From NCBI RefSeq assembly GCF_003012735.1, contig NZ_PXYI01000006.1, forward strand, positions 1 to 64,000: DNA of 64,000 nucleotides. Direction: 5' to 3'. Below the pieces are notes generated by a model. That model saw only the letters and a list, made by a program, of their open reading frames with translations, was not told where the DNA came from and ran no database searches. The position numbers and the translations under genes were made by a program. Within the stretch, counting starts at the first letter, position 1; each line of letters starts with the position of its first letter. Source of the DNA: Allosphingosinicella deserti. Its GTDB lineage: Bacteria > Pseudomonadota > Alphaproteobacteria > Sphingomonadales > Sphingomonadaceae. Below are positions 43,261 through 49,687 of this stretch, in pieces.

Positions 43261-44307
43261 ATGAAGGGTCCCGCAATCTTCCTCGCCCAGTTCGCCGGCG
43301 ACGAAGCCCCGTTCAACAGCCTGGAGAGCATGGCGCGCTGGGCGGCCGGGCTCGGCTACAAGGGCATCCAGATCCCGAGCTGGGACAAGCGCCTGTTCGA
43401 TCTCGCAAAGGCGGCGGAGAGCCAGGATTATTGTGACGAGGTCGCCGGCATCTGCCGCGAGGCGGGCGTCGAGATCACCGAATTGTCGACCCATCTCCAG
43501 GGCCAGCTCGTCGCCGTGCATCCGGCCTATGACGATCTCTTCGACGGTTTCGCGGCCGAGGAGGTGCGGGGCAATCCCGCTGCGCGGACCGACTGGGCGA
43601 TCGAGCAGGTCAAGATGGGCGCCCGCGCCAGCCGCCGGCTCGGCCTCGATGCCCACGCCACCTTCTCAGGCGCCCTGCTCTGGCAGACCGTCTATCCGTG
43701 GCCGCAGAGGCCGGCCGGTCTCGTCGAAGAAGGCTTCGCCGAGCTCGCGCGGCGCTGGACTCCGATCCTCGACGTGTTCGAGGAAAATGGCGTCGACGCC
43801 GCCTACGAGCTTCATCCCGGCGAGGATCTGCACGACGGCATCACCTTCGAGCGATTCCTAGCGGCGGTCGGCAACCATCCGCGCGCCAACATCCTCTACG
43901 ATCCGAGCCACTTCGTGCTTCAGCAGCTCGATTATCTCGCGTTCATCGACATCTATCACGAGCGAATCAAATGCTTCCACGTGAAGGATGCCGAGTTCCG
44001 TCCCAACGGCCGCGCCGGTGTCTACGGATCCTATTCCGACTGGGCCGAGCGCCCGGGCCGCTTTCGTTCGCTCGGCGACGGCCAGATCGACTTCAAGGCG
44101 ATCTTCTCCAAATTCACTCAATATGATTATGCCGGCTGGGCGGTGCTCGAATGGGAGTGCGCGCTCAAGCACCCCGAACAGGGCGCCGCCGAGGGGGCGC
44201 CGTTCATCGCCGCCCACATGATCCGCAAGGCCGAGCGTGCCTTCGACGATTTCGCGGGCAGCGCGCCCGACGCCGCACGCAACCGCCGCGTGCTCGGGCT
44301 GAGCTAA
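43261..44307 (+). CDS. TIM-barrel sugar phosphate isomerase/epimerase family protein
   Basis: 348 aa cytoplasmic xylose-isomerase-like barrel. Motifs: MARWAAGLGYKGIQIPSWD, ITELSTHLQGQLVAVHPAY, AAYELHPGEDLHDGITFERFL (E and H metal ligands), ANILYDPSHFVLQQLDY (D-P-S-H metal site), IKCFHVKDAEF (H-x-K-D) and WAVLEWECALKHPEQGA. All four usual metal ligands are present, so it is probably active with a divalent metal. ATG 43261 has AGGGAG upstream; an upstream in-frame start is disfavoured. It and the preceding oxidoreductase form the intracellular part of the proposed keto-glycoside pathway. Confidence 0.92.
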   Translation: MKGPAIFLAQFAGDEAPFNSLESMARWAAGLGYKGIQIPSWDKRLFDLAKAAESQDYCDEVAGICREAGVEITELSTHLQGQLVAVHPAYDDLFDGFAAEEVRGNPAARTDWAIEQVKMGARASRRLGLDAHATFSGALLWQTVYPWPQRPAGLVEEGFAELARRWTPILDVFEENGVDAAYELHPGEDLHDGITFERFLAAVGNHPRANILYDPSHFVLQQLDYLAFIDIYHERIKCFHVKDAEFRPNGRAGVYGSYSDWAERPGRFRSLGDGQIDFKAIFSKFTQYDYAGWAVLEWECALKHPEQGAAEGAPFIAAHMIRKAERAFDDFAGSAPDAARNRRVLGLS

Positions 44308-44336
44308 GCCCGACAGTGTCCGCTGCACCCCAATTC

Positions 44337-44424
44337 CGTTCGGGCTGAGCTTGTCGAAGACCTCTCCTTCTCCGGTGCGCAGAAAGAAGGAAGGGGAGGG
44401 CTTCGACAAGCTCAGCCCGAACGG
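44337..44424. repeat. Sphingomonad intergenic inverted repeat (REP-like), possible terminator
   Basis: Perfect 24-base arms at 44337-44360 and 44401-44424, centred on TTCGGGCTGAGCTTGTCGAA, with further partial pairing (CCTCTCCTTCT against AGAAGGAAGGGGAGG) inside and ACAAAAA after it. This family is scattered in very high copy in Sphingomonadaceae genomes between genes. Here it follows the isomerase stop and could end that transcript. Confidence 0.85.
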
Positions 44425-44493
44425 ACAAAAAGGCGGGCACACACGCTCGTTACCCGCACACCAAGATCCAAGAACAAGGGGAGGGAAGACCGG

Positions 44494-45705
44494 ATGGACA
44501 TGAACACACGCTTCCGGCTGTCGCTGATGATGTTCCTGCAATATTTCGTGTGGGGCGCCTGGTTCGTGCCGTTCGCGACCTATCTCACCCGCAACGGCCT
44601 GCAGGACAGTGTCGGGACGATCTACTCGGCGCAGGGCTGGGCGGCGATCGCCGCGCCGCTGTTCGTCGGCGCGATCGCCGACCGCTATTTCTCCGCGCAG
44701 AAGGTGATGGGCGTCCTCCATCTCTTCGCCGGCGGCCTGCTGTTCCTGCTCTCGGCGATCGGCGCCAGCGCCGGGACGATGTTCATGGCCACGCTCGGCG
44801 TGCTGCTCGCCTACATGCCGACGATCGCCCTCTCCAACTCGGTCGCGCTCAACAAGCTCACCGACAGCGAGAAGCAGTTTCCAGCGATCCGGGTGTTCGG
44901 CACGATCGGCTGGATCGTCGCCGGCCTGATCGTCGGACTCGTCCTTCCGGGCGAGGCCGAGCGGACCGCGCAGCCGCTCTATCTCGCCGGGGCCGTTTCG
45001 CTCATCTACGGCCTCTACGCCTTCACCCTGCCCAACACGCCGCCGCAGGCCGGGCAGGGGCAGACCTCGGTCGTCGCGCTGCTCGGGCTCGACGTGATCC
45101 GGACGTCGGATCGCAGTTTCTGGGTGCTGATCCTCTGCTCGACGCTGATGATGATCCCCTTCTCCTTCTACAACGTCTACGCCAACCCTTTCCTCGACGA
45201 CATCGGCGTCAAGAATGCCGCGGCCGTGCAGACGATCGGCCAGGTGTCCGAGGTCGGCTTCCTGCTGCTGCTGCCGCTCTTCTTCCGCTGGGTCGGCATC
45301 AAGGGCGTGCTGTTCATCGGCATGGCGGCATGGGCGGTGCGCTATGTGCTGTTCGCCAACGGCTTCACCGCCGAGGGGCCGATCGAGCCGATCATCTATC
45401 TCGGCCTCGCGCTTCACGGTGTCGGCTTCGATTTCGTGTTCGTCGCCGCGACCATCTGGATCGGCAACCATTTCGCCGCCGATGCCCGCAGCCGCGCCCA
45501 GTCCTTCCTGGCGCTGATGACCTGGGGCGTCGGCTATCTGATCGGCAGCAACGTCGCCAACGCGGTCCAGGTCGGCACCGGCACCGGCGCCGACTGGCAA
45601 AGCTTCTGGTACCTGCCGGCCGCTTTCGCTGCGGTCACCGCGCTGATCTTCCTGGTGGTGTTCCGCGACCGCGGCGAGAAAGCGGCGGCTGCGGCGGCGG
45701 CTTAG
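44494..45705 (+). CDS. MFS transporter, nucleoside/H+ symporter (NupG-like) family
   Basis: 403 aa, twelve membrane helices. The N-terminus RLSLMMFLQYFVWGAWFVPFATYL is characteristic of the Nuc_H_symport family (the FFQYF..W-G-x-W pattern); GAIADRYFSAQKVMG is the MFS loop 2-3 motif; RVFGTIGWIVAGL follows in helix 5. In sphingomonads such NupG-like carriers are often placed in sugar or glycoside utilisation loci, so import of the oxidised or intact glycoside is proposed. ATG 44494 has GGGGAGGGAAG upstream. It is separated from the isomerase gene by the REP-like element. Confidence 0.9.
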   Translation: MDMNTRFRLSLMMFLQYFVWGAWFVPFATYLTRNGLQDSVGTIYSAQGWAAIAAPLFVGAIADRYFSAQKVMGVLHLFAGGLLFLLSAIGASAGTMFMATLGVLLAYMPTIALSNSVALNKLTDSEKQFPAIRVFGTIGWIVAGLIVGLVLPGEAERTAQPLYLAGAVSLIYGLYAFTLPNTPPQAGQGQTSVVALLGLDVIRTSDRSFWVLILCSTLMMIPFSFYNVYANPFLDDIGVKNAAAVQTIGQVSEVGFLLLLPLFFRWVGIKGVLFIGMAAWAVRYVLFANGFTAEGPIEPIIYLGLALHGVGFDFVFVAATIWIGNHFAADARSRAQSFLALMTWGVGYLIGSNVANAVQVGTGTGADWQSFWYLPAAFAAVTALIFLVVFRDRGEKAAAAAAA

Positions 45706-45710
45706 CTAAA

Positions 45711-45741
45711 TAGTCCCTCTTCCTTGACGGGAGAGGGACTA
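45711..45741 (+). terminator. Hairpin after the MFS transporter gene
   Basis: TAGTCCCTCT (45711-45720) and AGAGGGACTA (45732-45741) are perfect 10-base arms, five bases after the stop codon. No T-run follows. The CCCTCT/AGAGGG composition recalls a common proteobacterial intergenic repeat, part of which (GGGAGAGGGTGAGGG) recurs at 45777-45791. Confidence 0.6.
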
Positions 45742-45788
45742 CCGCAGCTTGGCGGCGGTGCCGCCTAGCGGAGGTTGGGAGAGGGTGA

Positions 45789-45807
45789 GGGCGCTCGAAG
45801 AGCGCCC
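45789..45807 (-). terminator. Hairpin after the sigma-70-like gene
   Basis: GGGCGCTC-GAA-GAGCGCCC, an 8-bp perfect stem 16 bases beyond the stop codon of the minus-strand sigma-like gene. It lacks a T-run on that strand, so termination is inferred from position. Confidence 0.45.
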
Positions 45808-45823
45808 GGGCTCAGGCCCAGGC

Positions 45824-46801
45824 TCAGGCGGCCTGGCGTTCGTCCTGCCAATCGGCGTCGACGTGCGCTACGCTGCCGATCGCGACGACGTTGCCGGTTG
45901 CGCTGCGGGTGGTCGCCTTGCCGGCGGCGGCGGCCTTGTATTCGGCCATCACCTGGAACTTGGAGCTGCCGGCGACGAGTTCGCCCATCGTCTTGGCGGC
46001 ACGCTTGGTGATCTGGCGGACCCGCTCCTTGGTCAGTTCGGTGTCGAGCGCGAGCGCGTCGAGGGTGCCGGTGTCGAACACCCGGCGCTCGATGATCTCG
46101 CGATTGCGCTCCAGCTTCTCCTCGAGCTTGGCGAGCTCGACCGGGTCGACTTCGCGCAGACGCGGGCGGTGGACCGGGAGCTTGTCGTTGATCTCGCCGG
46201 GCTGGTTGGCGATCGCCTTCTTGGCGCGCGGACGCTTCTTGAGCTGCTCCACGCCCACTGCACGGAGATGGTCGACATATTCGTCGATCAGCGCGGCGGT
46301 CGCGTTCCGGGCGAGATAGGCGGAGGCGCGGGCCTCGGTAGCGCTGAGCGCATCCTCGTCCTCGATCGTCGCTTCGAACGGCAAATCCTCGCCCTCGTGG
46401 CTGCGGCCGAGATCCTGGAGGGAGACGGTGAACGCCTCGACCTTCTTCGCCGACGAGCGCTGATCGGTCATCAGGCGGAAGCGCAGGCCCTGCATCTCGC
46501 CGCGGATCTGCCAGTTGACGAAGGTGGTGAACTGCGCCTTTTCCGGGTCATAGGCTTCGATCGCGCGGTGGACGGCAATCGCGGAGACCTGCTCGGCATC
46601 CTCGGCATGGGCGACGAGGCCATATTGGCGGGTGAAGTGGCGGATGCGCGGGGCGATCAGCTTCAGGATCGAGGCGAAGGCGCGGTCGGTGTTGAGCCGC
46701 TGCCGGCCGGTCTGCTTCGCGCCTTCGGCGGCGCGGTTGGCGATCACTTCGGCCACCAGTTCTTCAAGTTTGATGGTGGTCTTGGACGTCGTCGCAGCCA
46801 T
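45824..46801 (-). CDS. Sigma-70-like protein with regions 2 and 4
   Basis: 325 aa. Residues ~55-130 look like sigma region 2 (RHFTRQYGLVAHAEDAEQVSAIAVHRAIEAYDPEKAQFTTFVNWQIRGEMQGLRF: the A-x-x-x-Y-D-P-x-K-x-x-F-x-T-F-x-x-W-x-I-R core). A long charged linker follows, then a region 4 helix-turn-helix (IIERRVFDTGTLDALALDTELTKERVRQITKRAAKTMGEL) and a low-complexity tail. The layout fits a group 3/4-type sigma factor or sigma-like regulator, but the linker of ~110 residues with Arg/Lys runs (KKRPRAKKAI) is unusual. ATG 46801 has GGGGAG upstream; longer frames are not family-like. No anti-sigma factor is adjacent. Confidence 0.8.
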   Translation of the reverse strand: MAATTSKTTIKLEELVAEVIANRAAEGAKQTGRQRLNTDRAFASILKLIAPRIRHFTRQYGLVAHAEDAEQVSAIAVHRAIEAYDPEKAQFTTFVNWQIRGEMQGLRFRLMTDQRSSAKKVEAFTVSLQDLGRSHEGEDLPFEATIEDEDALSATEARASAYLARNATAALIDEYVDHLRAVGVEQLKKRPRAKKAIANQPGEINDKLPVHRPRLREVDPVELAKLEEKLERNREIIERRVFDTGTLDALALDTELTKERVRQITKRAAKTMGELVAGSSKFQVMAEYKAAAAGKATTRSATGNVVAIGSVAHVDADWQDERQAA

Positions 46802-46949
46802 GGTCGATCTCCCCTCGATTTCGGCAATTCCCCCGGTCGGTGTCTCCCGTCCGGTGATGGTTAAATGCCCGATCCCGAGACAGATTCTCAAATCCGGGGA
46901 GTTGCGTAAGGGGTAGTGCGTAGGCGGCGTCGGGGAGTGCCGGACCTGC

Positions 46950-46992
46950 TGCAGATGCGAAGTAATCACCGGCATCTTTTTGCACTTGCGAA
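46950..46992. promoter_or_regulatory. Two TGC-N3-TGCGAA sites upstream of the nitrate operon
   Basis: TGCAGATGCGAA (46950-46961) and TGCACTTGCGAA (46981-46992) lie 31 bases apart in the gap between the sigma-like gene and the nitrate transporter, just upstream of the operon leader. They match the motif seen near the EPS promoters. Confidence 0.45.
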
Positions 46993-47011
46993 CACGGCGC
47001 GATTCAGGAGA

Positions 47012-47139
47012 CATTGCCTCGACGCGCGATGAAGCGCGCTTTCGGAAGGACCGTCCCAGCGCCGGGGCATCCCTCTTTTGTCATCAGCAAAGCCGCTGTT
47101 CGGTCCCTGCATGCGCGGGAGGCCGGAGGCGGCTTTTTT
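47012..47139 (+). promoter_or_regulatory. Nitrate operon leader with attenuator-type terminator
   Basis: A first hairpin (CGCGC-GATGAA-GCGCG, about 47016-47031) has a six-base loop. A second weak stem (TTTTG/CAAAG, 47077-47092) is followed by a strong terminator: AAGCCGC (47090-47096) pairs with GCGGCTT (47129-47135), with inner CGG/CCG and CCC/GGG pairs and six Ts at 47134-47139. The second stem and the terminator share bases 47090-47092, so they exclude each other. ANTAR proteins (NasR/NasT) act on two-hairpin leaders of nitrate genes in this way. The terminator is seen; the protein is inferred. Confidence 0.7.
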
Positions 47140-47166
47140 CGTGCCCTGGCACGGGGAGTGTAAGTG

Positions 47167-48441
47167 ATGAAGATTGCGGAACTGATGCGCGACGGCTTCG
47201 AGCTTGCCGGTGGCGGCGCCGAAATCGATCCGGTGCCGGCACGGCCCAAATCCACCTTCTGGCAGGCCGGCCATCCGCCGACCCTGATCGCCGCCTTCCT
47301 GTATTTCGATCTCGCCTTCATGGTGTGGGTGCTGCTCGGCCCGCTCGCGCCGGAGATCGCCAAGACCCTGCAGCTCACCGCCGCCGAGAAGGGCCTGATG
47401 GTGGCGACCCCGACGCTCGCCGGCGCGCTGCTGCGCGTCGTCAACGGCCTGCTCGTCGACCGTATCGGCCCCAAGCGCTCCGGCGCGATCAGCCAGATCA
47501 TCGTCATCGCCGGTCTGTTCGCCGCCTGGCTGCTGGGCGTGAACAGCTTTGCAGGCACGCTGGCGCTCGGCGTCATCCTCGGCTTTGCCGGCGCGAGCTT
47601 TGCGATCGCGCTGCCGCTCGCCAGCCGCTGGTACCCGCCCGAGCATCAGGGCAAGGCGATGGGCTTTGCCGGCATGGGGAATTCGGGGACGGTGTTCGCC
47701 GCTTTGTTCGCGCCGACGCTTGCGAAATGGTTCGGCTGGAATGCGGTGCTCGGCCTCGCCTGCATCCCGCTCACCTTGGTGTTCGTCGCCTACATGGCGA
47801 TGGCAAAGGATGCGCCGAACCGGCCCGCGCCGAAGTCACTGGTCGACTATTTCCGGCCGCTCAAGGTCCCCGACGCGTGGTGGCTGATGGCCTTCTATTC
47901 GGTCAGCTTCGGCGGCTTCGTCGGGCTCGCGGCATCCTTGCCGATCTATTTCACCGATCGCTTCGGGTTGACCCCGATCACCGCCGGCTATTGCACCGCC
48001 GCCTGCGTGTTCGCGGGCTCGCTGGTGCGGCCGATCGGCGGCGCCCTCGCCGACCGCATCGGCGGCATCCGGACCCTGTCGGGCGTGTTCGCCGTCGCGG
48101 CGATGGCGCTCGCCGCGGTCAGCGTCGCGCCGAGCGTCGTCTCGGCACTCGCCGCCTTCGTCCTCGCAATGCTGGCGCTCGGCACCGGCAACGGCGCCGT
48201 GTTCCAGCTCGTGCCGCAGCGCTTCCAGGCCGAGATCGGGGTGATGACCGGCCTCGTCGGCATGGCGGGCGGCATCGGCGGCTTCTATCTCGCCTCGTCG
48301 CTCGGCCTTGCCAAGCAGCTCACCGGCAGCTTCTCGCCCGGCTTCCTGATCTTCGCGGCGCTGGCGTTGCTCGCCTGGGCCGGCCTGTTCATCGTCAAGG
48401 GATCATGGCGCGCCGCCTGGAGCACGGGTGCCCGGATCTGA
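47167..48441 (+). CDS. narK: Nitrate/nitrite transporter, MFS (NarK/NasA-transporter family)
   Basis: 424 aa, twelve membrane helices. The NNP family signatures are present: GNSGTVFAALFAPTLAKWFGW in helix 5 and GGALADRIGGIRTL plus GTGNGAVFQLVPQRFQAEIGVMTGLVGMAGGIGGFYL in helix 11 (the N-G-x-x-F-x-x-V-P... nitrate signature). The membrane arginines expected to bind nitrate can be placed in LLRVVNGLLVDRIGPKRSG and near the second signature. It would import nitrate for the reductase encoded downstream. ATG 47167 is preferred over GTG 47164. First gene of the operon behind the attenuator leader. Confidence 0.93.
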   Translation: MKIAELMRDGFELAGGGAEIDPVPARPKSTFWQAGHPPTLIAAFLYFDLAFMVWVLLGPLAPEIAKTLQLTAAEKGLMVATPTLAGALLRVVNGLLVDRIGPKRSGAISQIIVIAGLFAAWLLGVNSFAGTLALGVILGFAGASFAIALPLASRWYPPEHQGKAMGFAGMGNSGTVFAALFAPTLAKWFGWNAVLGLACIPLTLVFVAYMAMAKDAPNRPAPKSLVDYFRPLKVPDAWWLMAFYSVSFGGFVGLAASLPIYFTDRFGLTPITAGYCTAACVFAGSLVRPIGGALADRIGGIRTLSGVFAVAAMALAAVSVAPSVVSALAAFVLAMLALGTGNGAVFQLVPQRFQAEIGVMTGLVGMAGGIGGFYLASSLGLAKQLTGSFSPGFLIFAALALLAWAGLFIVKGSWRAAWSTGARI

Positions 48442-48444
48442 GCC

Positions 48445-49686
48445 ATGGCGAGCACATCTTCCTTGCACGCCAAACCGCACCTCGTCGTCATCGGGAACGG
48501 CATGGCCGGATGCCGTGCGGTCGAGGAGTTGCTGGCGCGCGCGCCCGATCTCCATCGGATCACGATCTTCGGCGCCGAGCCACGGGTCAATTACAATCGG
48601 ATCATGCTCTCTCCCGTGCTCGCCGGCGAGAAGAGCTTCGACGAGATCGTGATCAACGACCAGCGCTGGTACCGGGACAATCATATCGCGCTTGTCTCCG
48701 GCGATTCGGTGGTGGCGATCGATCGCGCCGCGAAGACGGTGACGGCGCGCAGCGGCGATGTCGTCGGCTACGACACATTGGTGATCGCCACCGGCTCCGA
48801 CCCGTTCATCATCCCGGTTCCGGGCCGAGACCTTCCCGGCGTGATCGGCTTCCGCGACATGAACGACGTCGAGTCGATGCTCGCCGCGGCGGCGACGGGC
48901 GGCGAGGCCGTGGTGATCGGCGGCGGCCTGCTCGGCCTCGAGGCGGCGCATGGGCTCAGCCTGCGCGGGATGAAGGTCACCGTGCTCCATCTGATGCCGA
49001 TCCTGATGGAGCGGCAGCTCGACGGAGCCGCTGCCTCCCTGCTCCGCTCGCAGCTTGAGGCGCGGGGGCAGATCATCCTCACCGGCGCCGACACCGCCGA
49101 GATAGTTGGGAATGGCGCTGTCGAGGGCGTGCGCCTCAAGGATGATACAATCATTCCGGCTAAGCTGGTGGTGATGGCCGTCGGCATTCGCCCGAACGTC
49201 GCGCTCGCCCGCGCGGCCGGTCTCGCGATCGGCCGTGCGATCCAGGTCGACGATCACATGGTCACTTCCGACCCGTCCATCCTCGCGGTCGGCGAGTGCG
49301 TCGAGCATCGCGGCCAGGTCTACGGCCTCGTCGCGCCGATCTGGGAGATGTGCCGCGCGCTTGCCGAAGGGCTGGCGGGCAGGCGCTCGGGCTATGCCGG
49401 GTCGGTGACCTCGACCAAGCTCAAAGTGTCGGGCATCGATCTGTTCTCCGCCGGGGACTTTGCCGGCGGCGAGGATTGCGAGGACATCGTGCTGCGCGAC
49501 ATTGCTGGCGGCACCTACAAGCGCATCATCCTCAAGGACGATCGGATCGTCGGCACCGTGCTCTACGGCGACACCGCCGACGGCGGCTGGTATTTCGATC
49601 TGCTGCGCAACCGCCGGGACGTCTCCGGCCTTCGCGACATGCTGATCTTCGGCAAGGCCTATGCTCCGCTCGAATCGCCGGCCTGA
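48445..49686 (+). CDS. FAD-dependent electron-transfer subunit of assimilatory nitrate reductase (NasB/NirB N-terminal type)
   Basis: 413 aa. Two dinucleotide-binding folds: FAD site HLVVIGNGMAGCRAVEELLAR and NAD(P)H site AVVIGGGLLGLEAAHGLSLRGMKVTVLH, with VIATGSDPFIIPVPG between and VGECVEHRGQVYGLVAPIWEM as the second FAD contact. The C-terminal part (TSTKLKVSGIDLFSAGDF) is the NirB-type reductase tail. It stops before the BFD, siroheme and iron-sulphur domains of full NirB, so it cannot reduce nitrite itself; it probably feeds electrons to the nitrate reductase, whose BFD domain supplies the missing cluster. It starts three bases after the transporter stop. Confidence 0.9.
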   Translation: MASTSSLHAKPHLVVIGNGMAGCRAVEELLARAPDLHRITIFGAEPRVNYNRIMLSPVLAGEKSFDEIVINDQRWYRDNHIALVSGDSVVAIDRAAKTVTARSGDVVGYDTLVIATGSDPFIIPVPGRDLPGVIGFRDMNDVESMLAAAATGGEAVVIGGGLLGLEAAHGLSLRGMKVTVLHLMPILMERQLDGAAASLLRSQLEARGQIILTGADTAEIVGNGAVEGVRLKDDTIIPAKLVVMAVGIRPNVALARAAGLAIGRAIQVDDHMVTSDPSILAVGECVEHRGQVYGLVAPIWEMCRALAEGLAGRRSGYAGSVTSTKLKVSGIDLFSAGDFAGGEDCEDIVLRDIAGGTYKRIILKDDRIVGTVLYGDTADGGWYFDLLRNRRDVSGLRDMLIFGKAYAPLESPA

Positions 49687-49687
49687 C

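Noticed and set aside
43858-45600. Minus-strand open frame of ~580 codons
   Set aside because: Lies antisense to the transporter and isomerase genes and reads as Asp/Arg/Glu-rich sequence without motifs.
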